Source: Spirodela intermedia
Lineage: Eukaryota; Streptophyta; Magnoliopsida; Alismatales; Araceae
Direction of reading: 5' to 3'
NCBI GenBank assembly: GCA_902729315.2
Contig: LR746269.1
Coordinates: 10,086,231 to 10,150,230, forward strand
Length of the DNA stretch: 64,000 nucleotides
Positions 19,003-30,987 of this stretch are shown here, in pieces. Every line of letters begins with the position of its first letter. Positions within the stretch are counted from its first letter, which is position 1. The notes under the pieces were generated by a model. It had not been told where the DNA came from, ran no database searches, and saw nothing but the letters and a program-made list of their open reading frames with translations. The position numbers were made by a program, and so were the translations under genes.

Positions 19003-21769
19003 CTAATAGTGGCCCCACGAGTCCTAGATCTCGTGGAGTAAGGTGGCGTCTAGTGAATCGTGTGGTCCTAACCTCCGTCGATAACCCTCCTCTAAATAGG
19101 TAGTCTCAATGTCAGTCTCGAGCTACCATCCTCATGGGTACTAATCGTATGGCCACTAGTATCATGAGCACTAGATGAGGAGGATGGGTGTGGTGCTTGA
19201 CGATTAGTTAAGCACTGTCTTCTATCGGGGCTCTCTCTAGAATCAACGGGTGGTGGATCAAGTCTAGGAAACTGATTTGGCGGGTGTAGTAGGGGAGAGG
19301 GAGGTATAAGAATCAGAGCGGGGGCTACGTAAGATGTACTAATAGGAAGTATGCTGGGGTAGGCCCTCCTAGTAGATCATCGGCGAGGATTTGAGGGGAT
19401 GGATAGTGCCCAAGCCTATACCCTCAAAGAAAGGGGTAGACCTTGGTCGGTGGGGACTAAGAGGTGAAGGACTCCTACTACGTGGGGAAGAGTGAATGGG
19501 CAGGGAGGCTGGGTGGTGGAGAGACACTAATGGATGGAGTGGGGTGGGTGAGTATAAGAGGTTGGATAGCCCGGGGATCTAGTATGTGGGGTTTGACTAG
19601 ATGAGTCCCTCGTGGGGGGATGCTAGCCCTTTGGAAGGCCTAGTTCCCCTCTGTGCAGGTCCCTCAAAGTCTCTCTCATCTAAAGCCTCTAAGACCTCGA
19701 AGGTGTTTGAGGTTAGGGGTTTCTTTCCCTTGGGGAAGGTGTAGCCTCTCGTGTTCCTTTCTTTCCTCTTGTGTGGATGGAAGAAGGCGTTCAGCTGCCG
19801 GCTTTCACCGTGCATGTTGTGTCTCAATTAGTGACCTAGGCATTTCTGTGCCTTTCGAGGTAAGGGAGGTGGAGCCGCCATAGGGGCAGTCGACCTCGAG
19901 GATGGCGAGCACTCTGAGCATCCTTTCTCATTTCGACAAGGTAATCGTCATATGAGATCGGTACTAAGAAGGCTCGTGTGGTGCTTTGTGGTATACTTGC
20001 CTTCGGCGACATGTGCTAACAATGTGGCCCAAGATAGCACAATGTGTGCAGAAATATGGTAATCTCTCATAAATGATAGGCTGATAAAGCTCATCATCTC
20101 CACTACATATAACGAGAGTCCTCTGTAGAGGGCCATTAGGTCCACCTATATACAAACTCGTCGTATCTGGCTGGTTGAACATTTTTATGCAGGTCAAGGT
20201 ATATGAATGTTCCCACCATTTGCCAAAGACTCAAGTGCCTTTGGCGTAAATAAATGGGCAGGTAGGCCAAGGAAGCCCACCCATAATGGAACCACATGAG
20301 ACTGATGTGCTCGATACCTATGTGGTGCGTGGTGTCCATCTGTGGGTATGGAGGGTAGACTCCCCTATTGTCCAAGTGGGTGGCTCCATGCTCGGCGATA
20401 ATTTGCTTCTAGCTCAAAGCGGATATATATGCTACGATAGTCTCGAGCTCCGATGGAGACTTCGGCCCTGAAAATTTCAAGTGCTAAGTAAATCTTCTCT
20501 ATGTCACCTATGGTTGGTCATTTCGTAGTGAAACGACCAACTAAGGTATATTGGAATGTGGCTGCCATCTAGGAGACCTCCTCATAAGTAAAAGCTATTG
20601 TCCTCTTCCCATCATCCTCGCTATAGCTTCGTACTAGGATAGTGGTATCATAGAATGGGAATAGTACTGGCGGCGGTTCTTGTGATATCACGATGCATGT
20701 GGAGGGACAGGGGTCTAGACACTCGTTAGCCCATGATAAATGTCCATGGGCATAGTGGGTTTGGCCTATGGGGCACAATAGAGTCTAGCCCACTAGGTGT
20801 AGATATATTGTGCCCAAGGGATGTGTTTGGGGCCAATATTGAGGTCTCAACTAGTGCTGGAATCCTAGTTGGTTCGAGAGGCTTGGTGCGAGAGAGCCTA
20901 AGGGCCCCTATAGGTAAAGGTAAAACCGGCTCAATTTGTTGACTCGGGGTAGGCCTAGAGGATGTGGCGAGGGTGGGCGTAAAAGTCGGCGTCCTATCTT
21001 CTTTTGGGCGTAGGCTTTGCCTTAGTTGGGCAAGAGCTTGGACTGGTGCAGCTGAGCGGTGCTCGGGCTCGGCACAGGCCACAGGCCTAGGCGGTGCGTC
21101 TGAGCGGCGCAGCCTGGCTGGGCTGGGTCGGCATAGCAGGCTAAAGCGGCCTCGAGATGGCGCTACAGGCGGCTCAGCTCTAGCCACCTTGCGAGGCTCG
21201 CAAGCAGCGCAGCAGTGCCCGTGGCGGGCTCGACGCGTGATGGCGTAGGGTTCCGTGCGATGCCATCGTCGCGGTGTTTGGCGTTGATGGCGTCGATGGC
21301 GTCCCAGCCGAGGCATCGGCGATCGCAAAAGTTGCGGCACCTTTATGCCCGTGATCCCCTCTGTTGATCTCAAGATCAGCGGTTGGATCAAGTTGGCCGT
21401 TATGGCCGTGACCGTCCGGCGGTGCCTCGATAGCGGCTGTTGAGGCCTTTATAGCGGCTGATTCCGACCATTGATCATACGATCTATGGTTAGATCGAAG
21501 GTGGCCTCTTCGCTGCCGTCGCCTGCACTGGAAGGAGAGTAGGCGGCGTCCTGCTGTCCCCTCCGATTCGGGCCTCGGGAAGGCGCCCGGCTGATGTCGA
21601 ATCACGGGCGTCCGTGGTTCGACCGTTCAGCTCATTTACGGCCGTCTCCTCGGTCACATAAACGGCGGAGAGGCGAGGAGGCTGTTACGCCACATGTCGG
21701 CCTTGTTCGCTTCGCATTACGTCGGGCAAGGGCGGCGGAGGTCACCGATGAAATCTATGAGCTACTCAT
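19003..21769 (-). pseudogene. LINE-A2 ORF1 (DUF4283, CCHC zinc knuckle)
   Basis: Start ATG at 21769 (MSSS then TAG in this copy). The N-terminal third is open as 21391-20726, 221 codons rich in Arg/Pro/Ala and ending in SLGHNISTPSGLDSIVPHRP. A downstream piece (20778-20569) ends in AFTYEEVS before a TAG that is followed directly by ATG. The DUF4283 region follows (MVGTFIYLDLHKNVQPARY at about 20200, which includes the ALESL..VGTF type core), then the knuckle FCTHCAILGHIVSTCRRR at about 20052-20000 with intact C, C, H and C. The Ser/Pro-rich tail with HPHKRKERNTRGYTFP precedes a TAG at 19005-19003. Frame changes are frequent; the protein is not made as one chain. Confidence 0.75.
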
Positions 21770-22090
21770 CAGCTAAGCATCAAATAAAATTGATATAGAA
21801 GAAAATGGTAAGCGAGGCAAATACAATTCTATTGAACTAAAAATAATGAAATTTCACCCGTCAATAGAAAGATATTACCTTTGGAGTGAACTTTCGGAAG
21901 TTTACCTTAGCGATGAGAAATTGCGAAACAAAGGCTTTAATCCACCGTTTTCGATGCGTAATAGCTCGAAACCGATAGTTGTTGGCCTTCGAATCGAATG
22001 GAAAAAGTTTCAGCGTGATCGAGGTCACATAAAGGAGATCTCACCATTTGCACTGATCATGAGGAGAGAGCTCTCATGAGGAGAGAAAAA

Positions 22091-22153
22091 AGTTTAGGGT
22101 TTAGGGTTTAGGGTTTAGGGTTTAGGATTTAAGGTTTAGGGTTTAGGGTTTTT
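22091..22153 (+). repeat. Telomere-type tract with variant units
   Basis: About nine units, with the variant pair GGATTT-AAGG inside. It is bounded by the 5' end of LINE-A2 on one side and by TTTTT plus the antisense 3' end of LINE-B1 on the other. The same variant pattern occurs at 47759-47815 (inverted) and 63617-63675. Confidence 0.95.
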
Positions 22154-22429
22154 CAATAAATGAAAATTCGATTATATTGATGTTGAGATAATGTTTATCC
22201 TTAGGCTTCATACATAAGATCTAGGGAAGACAAGAGATAGCTCAATTTGAAAAGTGGTAAGTGAAAGATGAAGTGGTAGATGCGGTCGTGGTTGATCATC
22301 TCGGTTGAAATTGTTGCGAAATCCTCGATTCACGGTGAGAGGATAAATGTGTGGTTGTGGTGCTACGTGCGCCAAGTCGTGTGCTGGCTGGGGGTTAAAG
22401 CGATCCGCCACTATCGAGCGGTCTTTGTG

Positions 22430-25400
22430 TTCGCCATATACGAAGTGATGGCATAGCGATCTGCTCCAAGCGATGTCGACCTCGAGCTTGGTGGCATCTC
22501 TTGCCAAGAAGAGAATACAAAGCACAAACAAGTGTATAACACATGTGTAGCAAGTGCGTCTGTTATGCAGTTCCTTTCTCGTAGCGGTGTGTAATGGCGG
22601 TGATCTTTGCTCTACAACACATGATGTCGATCCAAGTACTCGAAGCCGCCAATGTGAACAAGAACCTGCACATAGCATCTGAACAAGCACTCGTGAGTCG
22701 ATTCTACGGCGATATCATGGAGATTGTGTTCCTCGCAGAGGAGCAAACCGTCACATATCACCATAACCTCTGCTGTAGTGTTAGTTTGAATGTTATAAAA
22801 ATAAGAAAAGGCAAAGATAATACTCCCGTATGATCACGTAAGATGCCTCCTCCTCCTACAAGTCCGAGGTTCCCTCGGGCTGCTCCATCGACGTTCAACT
22901 TTAGGTGTCCAACTAGCGGCAATCTCCATCGAGGCGACACGAGTGGAGATTTCTATATGCGTAGGCATGGCTTGGACTCCTCAGGTCCTAAGGGCCTCCG
23001 ATTGAGGCTGAACATGTCGCTGCGACACCAAAGGATGGGTACTTCTCAACCATTGTGTGGCGTGTCTCATGATCTCAGTGCGCGTATCTATTGACCCGCA
23101 AAATAAGAGATTTTGTCCCTTCCATATCTCCCATAACATATATGCTAAGGAAATACGTAGGTAGGGGCTGCCCTAGAGCTTTGTGGCGAATCAAAGACTT
23201 TCTGAAAATCTCTAGGGGTGTAAGAGATGGAGAAATATGAAATGCTGGGGACCAATTCAATAAGAGTTGGTTCCAACATTCGTAACAATAACACTATGAA
23301 AAAATAAGTGGCCCATAATTTCATTACTCGGAGTGATGGGACAACAATGACACTTAGAGCAGATGTTATGTCTGTGATGGACATACGATCATTTGTAGGA
23401 AGTCAGCGGTGTATCAATTTTCACATAAAAAAGAGACTAGAGTGCGATAGCGAGGTGCCAAATGAGATCTCCTCAAAACTGTTTTTGGGCGATTTCTAAA
23501 GTAATTCTAAGAAGAACTACAAGAAAAACGTCCATCTAAGGTAAGAGTCAGATCAGATGATCATCACTAGGGCCCAACTCTATTACTTGAGATCTCTAGT
23601 AATAAATCTAATGAGAGTTCGTGGCTCTCAAGGAATACATTAGTATCTCCATCAAGAAGCTGAGCCATTGTAAGAGCGAGGCCAAGATGGCATAAAAGAG
23701 GTAGAGGAGGCCAAGGGAGTATTTGCATGCCAAGTGTTATACCAAGCAGATAGTGCCTCGTCCCACTCGCCATCGAATTAAAGGCCTCATCTACAACCAA
23801 TGTCTTTGTCAATCTGCCCATTGCTTTCCTCCTTTTTAGTGGTAAGTTGGCTAGCCCAATTCCGTATTTGGCGATACAAAGGTCCTAAGGGTGATCTCGT
23901 CGTCCTCATCTACCATACGAGTTTCTTCGAAGCATATCGAGGATGTCCTCGAGGCGTCTAATCCCTAGGCCACCCTCGTCCATCGGTCGACATGCTTTTT
24001 CCTAAGAAACTTCGGCGTTGAGGATGAGGCTCGTCGAGTTGACCATCGGAGGAAGGAGGTACAAATCCGCCTCAGATCGTAAGATAGTGTCCGGTACCCC
24101 ATGTACCACAAGTAAGTGCAAGGGCATACTCATGAGGACATGGCGTATCAATTGGATCGTCCTTTGAAGATAGAAGCTGAAGCTTCCACTGTCAAGTTTC
24201 TTCCTCAACTTACAAAAGGGAATCAAAGTAATGAACCCTAGTGCATCCGAAGAAGATGGGGCATCCAAGGTAATCAAAGGGTAGATGACCATGCGAGAAC
24301 CTGTTAGGTTTTGTATGCGTCGTATGATACTAATGGTGGCAGAAGATGTAACCATAAAGCTACTCTTGAGGCATTGACAAGTTGACATGGCCCTTCGTAG
24401 CTCGAGATGATAGTCATGAGTCCCTTGATGAATGCTTCACACCCATTAAGGAAAAGTATCGCATCATCAGCAAACAAAGAATGCGATATGATCAGGCAAC
24501 CCCTCTTGAATGATATGGTTGGATAAGCCCGTGTCACGCTCGGGAGAGGTTCGACTAAGGACTTCTTCAACCAATATGAAGAGAGTGGGTGATAGGGATC
24601 ACCTGCCATAACCCTCTCGTGGCTGTGAAGAGAGGTATAGAAGTGCTGTTCACCAATAGGGAGAAATGGTTCTCCCTAATGCATGCATTGACCAGGTCAA
24701 TAAACTTCGTCGATGAATCCAAAGCGTCGAAGCACTTGCCGGGAAATTCCACTCGATCCTATCAAAAGCCTTTTCCATGTCTAATTTGATGATGACATTA
24801 GAACCACGGATGTCTGGTCAAGGATTGTGCTAGTTTATGAACTAACATGATGTTATCATGAATGTGCGTCCCTTAACAAATCCGCCTTCTCGGAGATATG
24901 AGCCTATCAAGAAAAATACTCGATCGTGCTGTAATGATCTTGGATACAACTTTATAACACACATTACAAAGACTGATGGGCTGAAAATCTCTGAAAGAAG
25001 TTGGGTTGACCACCTTTGGTATGAGTGCAATAAAGGTGGCCTTCCAACTTCGTGGGAAGACTTTGTGGCGAAGAATTCTTTGATGGCATGAACTAAATCA
25101 GTTCGGCGATGTCCCAACATATTGAATAGAAATCCTTTGGAAAACCATCAGGCCTAGGTGCTCGGTTTCTACTCATTGAGAAGATCACATCATAATAGAA
25201 TCGATGAGAGTATATCCTCGAGAGATCTCAATCGGCTGGGAAGAAAGAAGTGCGAAAGTATGTAATTCCTGCCTCTTGCATACGAGATGTGTCTGATCAT
25301 ACATCTCTAGAAGAGATGTATAATCGAGCGAGATCGGTGTCGATCGAGGCATGAAAAGCGTGTGTTCCTATCACCCTCGTAGCCACTAGATGCGTGATTT

Positions 25401-26406
25401 TTGGAGATAATATATCTCCTATCATCGTGCAGCCTCTTCTAGTTGCTCACTCACTCGAACTCGTCTCGCCCAAGTGTGCGTCAGTCCATTGAGCCCAATT
25501 GTCTCGACCCCAGCTAGCTCCTTCTTCAACTCTTCTACCTAGGTGTGGATATTCCCGTATACATGCCGGTTCCACCATTTAAGGTGAAGTTTGAGATTCC
25601 TTAATTTGTAACGAGGTTCTCCATATGAGAGTTTGAGATATCTCCATGCCAATGACTCCGCGAAGCTTTGGAAGCCTTCATGTCGAGTCCACATATTTTG
25701 AAACCTAAAAGGAGGTCTAGGGTACTAGCTCTCAAGTCGGGGAGAATAAGAATCGTGTGATTTGACCTATAGCGAGGTAGGAGTGTGACTAATATGGGAC
25801 ATTGCACTATTGCAATGTTATTAGTGAAGCAACGTCGATCGCTCATATATCCTTGCCTCCTTGTCTCTCGTTGCACCACGTCCAGACCTTGCCAAAAGTA
25901 GGAGGTTCAATGAGGGCCGCGAAAAATAAAATCATTGAGCGTCTCCATGTGGCGGGCCGAGGACCTGTCCCCCTTGGCGTTCGTGATTCTACATACAGTT
26001 GAAATCTCCGACTACGAACCAAGGAGAATCAACTAGTATAGGATAATCCATATATTGTACTAGGTCTTCCTAAAGAGTCTCACGATCTTGGTGTCTATGT
26101 GAAGCATAAGCGTGAGAATATAAGCTCTTGACCAGAGCCTAGTACCCTCATCGTAACATGTTGTGGCCCCTCAACTAATAGTTGTAGAGAATATGATCTC
26201 TTCGAACAACCAGATGTGGTTAGTAGGGTTAGAATGAAAGTGATCTATACCTATGCGTCTAAGTAATGGGTGAATGTGATCTGATGGTATCATAGGTTCA
26301 ATAAGCTCGACAAGGCCTAGTCGGTGCTTATTGATGAGTTTAATAATGTGGGACTGTGTTTGAGGTTGCCCAACCCTCGGCAGTTCCAAATAAGGCTAGG
26401 TCTCGT
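22430..26406 (-). pseudogene. LINE-B1 ORF2 (endonuclease, RT, zinc-binding, RNase H)
   Basis: The start region at 26406 reads ACG where LINE-A has ATG, followed by RPSLIWNC. The endonuclease block HRLGLVELIEPMIPSDHIHP is at 26325-26270. RT: PDGFPKDFYS near 25150, VNACIRENHFSLLVN at 24690-24640 and catalytic FADD at 24474-24463. Then VNASRVALW and VLMSMPLHLLVVHG near 24150. The post-RT zinc-binding part is at 23400-23200, and RNase H near 22760-22650 includes the CEE/LVQML region. Stops and frame changes occur throughout. The ORF2 end is uncertain within about 100 bases. Confidence 0.75.
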
Positions 26407-26409
26407 GAC

Positions 26410-28981
26410 ATATGGAGGCGTCGTCGTGAAGTCTTATCTACCATCTCATGCGGTATCCTCTCGAAGGTCAATGCGTCAATGGGGAGATCAATGAGGACTC
26501 AGATCCAAAGTCCTCAGCACTTTCGATGTAGAGCCTGCTAGTGTCCTCCATTGAAGAGGAAAGAGATTACTCGGCGATTCATCGAGCATTCTCCCCTGCT
26601 AGGGCTCTCACGTTCCCTCGAGCTCTCTAAGGGTGTGCTCAATGGTGGATCTAGAGGTTGGGGTGGCAGGGAGGAAGAAAGAGAAGAAGGAGGATCGGAT
26701 AGGGATGTACCTAGTGGGCTTCTATCGAAGACCCGATCAGGTGATGGAGGGTGGGAGGGTGGGTGAGGTGTGGTGTGGGAGGGAAGACCTAGGTGATGGG
26801 GAGCTAATAGGTAATGAAAGATGTGTGAGTGTAGAAGGTCTAGCGGATGGAGGGAGCTAGTTGGTGATAGAGAGGTAGTAAGAGCTAAAGGCCTGATGGA
26901 TGGAGAGGAGCGGGTTAAAGGTGAAGTAGTAGTAGGCCCCCTATTTGGGGAGTGTCGTCGAACTTCGTGGGCTGATATTGTTCCCTATGATGGGAACATT
27001 GTCCGCCTCCTCGATCAAGGTACTTAGAGCCTAAAAACATTCGATGTCTTGGTGTCTTCCCTTACATTTGGTATGGGGAGTTGGGCCTACTACCATCTTC
27101 CTTCCCTTTGGTAGGATGTGGATGCTCGGGAGATAAGATGTGATACCGATGTAGGTGGGGTTGTTCTCCCAAGACCGGCTGGAGGGACACTAGTCCGGAC
27201 CAGCGTGGTGAGAGGGAGCACTTGAGAGCTGTATGGGAGGCGGCTAGGTGTAGTCTTCCTTACCTCAATGATATAATCATCATATGACATAGGTGATAAA
27301 TAAATCGCATGATAGACTCTAAAGATGACGAGGTGGTCTTATGTCGACAAGTGTGGATAGTGTGTCCAAACATTGTGCAATGGGTACAAAAATGAGGTAG
27401 TCTCTCATATATAAGCTGTTTGATAGATCATCTCATCCCCATTCGCACAATGATCATGCACTGGAGGGGCCAAGAGGTCTATCTCTACACATACTGCATA
27501 ACCTAGGCGGTTAAACATTTTAACACACGGATCTAGGCGTATAAATGTACCGGCGGCATTAGCCAAAGACTCAAGTGCCTTAGGCGTGAATAAATGTGCT
27601 GGTAGACTAGGAAAACCTATCCAAACTGGGATGGAGTGTGGTTGTTTTCCTCGGGAAAGACCGTCTGTCTATGGGGTCCATCTATATGTATGCATAATGG
27701 TATCCTAAATCTCCTATGTGGTCCTACTCCAAGCTTTCCGATAGTCAGCCTTAAGCTCAAAGCGGATAAAGGCGCTCACGATAATCATGGGCACCGATGA
27801 CTATCTTACCTTGAAAATGTCTTGGGGCCAAATAGATCCTATAAATATCATCTAGGTGGGGACGTTTAGTAGAAGCGCCTTATCAATGAAAATTGGAAGG
27901 CCTCTACTAGTTGGGAGACTTCCTTCAAAGAAAATGAGACTGTTCTCATTCCCCTTCATCAGTGTAACCCGTGGCGGTATTCCATCAGCATAAGTAGGGT
28001 GTAACTTCGGCGTCTCAGTGTATTTTCCACTGTAGGAGTGGGCTGTTGTCCTACTAGTCGTTGGGCCCAAGACTTGGCTTGGGCCTGGGTGGGCTGGGTT
28101 AGCTTGGCGTGGGCTTGAGCAGCTCTGGTTTCAGTGGTTTGGGCCAATAGGTCTGGGGCCTGGGTGGGCTGTGCTTGGGTGTGCTGGGCCAGCTCGGTCT
28201 GGGCCTGATCGGCCTGGACCTGAGCGGTCCGGGCCTGAGCGGCCTGGGCCGTTGGGTCCTGGGTCGGTGGGGCTTGGGCCGGTGAGGCCTGGGCCGGTTT
28301 AGTCTGGGCCGGTGGCTGGATCCTAGAAGCTTTGGCCTTCAGACCCTTGGGCTGCGCGGTCTTGTCCGGCACGACCGTGCTCCGCGCAACCTCGGCCGGC
28401 TGGGCCTGAGACTGAGCCGCCACGGCCAGCATGGCTTCGGCTACTGCGGCCTGCTCCGGCTCAGCCCTGATCTGGGCCAGGACGCCATGAGCCGGCGCGG
28501 TCTGGCCTCCGGTTGTCTGGGTTGCTGCGCCCGCCCTTTCTGACGCAGATGACGTCATGGGCGTCGAACACGAGAGAACGGCGCCCGCAAAAGTTGCGGC
28601 ACCGAATCCATTCCGTTGATTTCAATTTCAATGGACGGATTTAAGCTCCCGTTGGTGCCCTCCGTGTTAGCTCTCGCTGATGCAAGCACGGACACCGTAA
28701 CCGAGGAACGGCGTCAGCCGCTTGCGGCACCTTTTCCTCTAGTGAATCTAGTCCGGTGATCTGTAGATCAACAGTTGAAATAGCAGCGCCGGCTGGCATC
28801 GACGCGATCTCTGGGACCGGGGATCTCCAGCCGACGGAAAATCCTGACTGTCCGTCATTCGACCGTTCAGGCGATCGACGGTTCTGATTTTCGGACCATT
28901 GCCAGGCCCAAAGCATGCTTCTTCCCTCAGTTTCTCATCGGCCGAACATTGGTCCGCCGATGAAAACGATGATTTACTCAT
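26410..28981 (-). pseudogene. LINE-B1 ORF1 (Ala/Gln/Pro-rich region, DUF4283, CCHC knuckle)
   Basis: Start ATG at 28981 gives MSKSSFSSADQCSADEKLR. After a frame change the frame 28558-27959 (199 codons) holds a strikingly Ala/Gln/Pro-rich stretch with PAQ and TAQ repeats encoded by GCCCAG-like hexamers, then WAQRLVGQQPTP. The next part reads NENSLIFFEGSLPTSRGLPI, then LDDIYRIYLAPRHFQGK (start of the DUF4283-like domain). A CCHC zinc knuckle (CTHC...GH....C) lies near 27390-27340. The tail ends about 26410. The role would be RNA binding in the LINE particle. The coding frame is broken by several indels, some of which differ from those in copy B2. Confidence 0.75.
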
Positions 28982-29330
28982 CAACGAAGCATCAAAATAA
29001 AATGATCAAGAAGGAAAAGCTGTAAATCAAGAAAATACGATTCTACTGATATAAGGATATAATATTTCAGCCAAGTAAATCAGTAGATATTACCCCGAGA
29101 ATATAACGTTCTGAAAAATACCTCTCGAGGGAGAAATCGCGAGACCGAGAGCATCAGTCAACCATTTTCCACGTGTGACGGCTCGACGATGATGCTTTCC
29201 GACCTTGCGAATCGAATGAAACAAGTTTCAGCGGGATCTGAGGTCAGATGGGAGAGATCTCGCTGTTTGAATGTGACGTTGATGAGAGAAGCTCTCGCGA
29301 GGAGAGAGAAAAAGTTGAGCAAATGTGACT

Positions 29331-29340
29331 GGTTTAGGGT
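29331..29340 (+). repeat. Vestigial telomere unit between LINE-B1 and 5S unit 4
   Basis: GGTTTAGGGT, followed by a T run and antisense unit 4. The inverted partner at 40602-40611 reads ACCTAAACC. Confidence 0.6.
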
Positions 29341-29922
29341 TTTTTTTTCGATAATTGTCTTGGGCTGAACTTCTCAAGAGGTCACCCATCCTGATACTTC
29401 ACACGCCTAATCACTTTGGTGCCTCTCAGGCACATTCTTTGGAGATAGATGCCACTTGTGCCTCTCGACATCGTGGCAGGGTGACTCTCAGCACGTTCTT
29501 TGGAGCTAGGGGCATCTTGGCATGGTGAGATGAATGCCATATATATGCCTCTCGGCATAGTAAGATGAATACTACATATGACTCTCGGCATAGTGAGATG
29601 AATACCACATATGCCTCTCGGCATGGTTGCAAGATGGCCTCTCAGCACATTCTTCAAAGCTGGAAGCATTTTGGCATGGTGAGATAGATGCCACATATAC
29701 CTTTTGGCATAATGGCAAGGGTGCCTCTCGGCACATGCTTGATGCTCAAGACATCTTGACATGGTGACAGAGGGTTCATAACACGTGCTGGGCAGCACAA
29801 TCATACATCAGTGCCTTTCAGCACATGCAAAGCAAGCGCCTCTAGCGCATGCACACATAATCGGGGACTTCCTAGAGGTCACCAATCTAGAGACTGCTCC
29901 CACCCGAGCACGCTCAACTTCA
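29341..29922 (-). mobile_element. 5S rRNA-derived SINE-like unit 4
   Basis: Minus strand: a partial 5S head at 29915-29866 (CTCGGGTGGGAGCAGTC present, the first part of the head lost at the telomere tract), a middle of repeated blocks that include an extra GAGAGTCATATGTAGTATTC-like duplication at 29545-29610, a second 5S piece at 29415-29361, then a tail reading AATTATCGAAAAAAAAA. The inverted partner is unit 5 at 40025-40601, almost identical. Confidence 0.75.
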
Positions 29923-29980
29923 GGTTTAGGGTTTAGGGTTTAGGGTTTAGGGTTTAGGGTTTAGGGTTTAGGGTTTAGGG
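29923..29980 (+). repeat. Telomere-type tract, about 8 TTTAGGG units
   Basis: Perfect GGTTTAG repeats followed by T(8) and antisense LINE-A3. It joins the truncated 5' head of unit 4 to the 3' end of A3. Confidence 0.95.
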
Positions 29981-29990
29981 TTTTTTTTAA

Positions 29991-30987
29991 GAAGAAGAAA
30001 TTTGATTGAGTGATAAAAGTTTGACCTCATTCGAGGTTACATAAGTGGGATCTCATTAGCACAAGGGCGAGGATGACATGAAGAATGAAAGACCTCTTTT
30101 GAAGAGGGATGTGATGATCTTGGAGATAGACTCCATGGCGTTCATCATATTTGAGGAAGGTGATTGATTTGCAGTGGGTTGAAAAAGCCTTTGAGTTCAT
30201 GAAAGTTGGAAGATCTGCTCAACAGGAGTAGGGCGAGAGCTCCATGTTGTGCGCCATGCAATGTTCACGCAAGACAAGAGTTTGCTGCAGTAAGTGGTTC
30301 TAAGAGATAAATACATTGATATAAAGTGGTGAGAAAAGAGTGATTAGGGCAGTGAGGAGGATAGAACTATGCTGAAGCATGACAATAAGCCCAAATATGA
30401 ACTTGCCTTGCTAGTGTTGCAGCGCCTAATCCCTCGGCCAAGATCTTGTTAGTATCATCGGTTGCGTACTTCCTCTAAGTAGGTAAAGGACCTTTCACCC
30501 CACGAGGAATGACTTGGTCTCTGGTTCTAACTCTTTTCTTTTCTCTTATTCTCTCTCTCTTCTTTCTCTCTCCTTGAGGGCCTCTTCTTTTACCCTCCAC
30601 TAATGCCCATTATTTGGTGTACATTAGGCTAGTGATTAAGGGAAGGGAAAAAGGTTGCCCTTTTTTTTTAGGGCCCTTTCCCTCACCCTCCACTAATTGT
30701 CTATGATGGGCTAGTGATTAGGGAAAAGTAGGCTGTCTTTTTTTTTTTCCTAGAGAGAGAAAGGAGGGAGAAAGAAATAGAGAATCGAGAGAGAGAGAGA
30801 GAGAGAGGGTCAATCCTATGGATATAGATCTTTACCTTCTCATGGGTTCAAGCTGGCTGATGGTACTAATAAGATCTTGAGAGAGGTGCTAGGTTGCGAT
30901 TCACAACTAGTTTGGCAGATCGATGTGCTATAGACCTATAGTTCAAAAGTGGGCGATGCCAACATATCTGATAGTTCTATGTCCTCA
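29991..30987 (-). other. LINE-A3 3' UTR with purine tracts and internal repeats
   Basis: Non-coding. It holds (GA)n at about 30780-30812, a TC-rich block at 30530-30590, two similar blocks of about 75 bases (CCTCCACTAAT...GGGCTAGTGATTA, 30593-30670 and 30690-30750), and inverted segments around AAGATCTTGTTAGTATCATC (30443) and GATGGTACTAATAAGATCTTG (30854). Together these could form a large stem. Confidence 0.7.

Larger units (their letters stand above)
14905..22088 (-). mobile_element. LINE-A copy 2, 3' truncated
   Basis: Nearly full: 5' UTR from 22088, ORF1 21769-19003, ORF2 from 18999. It lacks the ORF2 end and 3' UTR because of the deletion at 14905. It is a very close match to LINE-A6 (57885-63612, direct orientation, offset about 41.52 kb) and to LINE-A5 (inverted). 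Confidence 0.85.
22154..29330 (-). mobile_element. LINE-B copy 1, full length
   Basis: The 5' end is at about 29330 (ACCAGTCACATTTGCTCAAC then CTTTTTCTCTC), the 5' UTR runs to 28982, ORF1 is 28981-26410, ORF2 from 26406, and the 3' end is at 22154 (TTTCATTTATTGAAAAA). LINE-B shares 5' UTR start, domain order and motifs with LINE-A but differs throughout in sequence. Length is about 7.2 kb. Inverted partner: B2. Confidence 0.85.

Noticed and set aside
30830-30900. tRNA-like Pol III boxes in the LINE-A 3' UTR (GGCTGATGG and GGTTGCGATTC)
   Set aside because: Matches to box A and box B are partial and no tRNA fold could be drawn.
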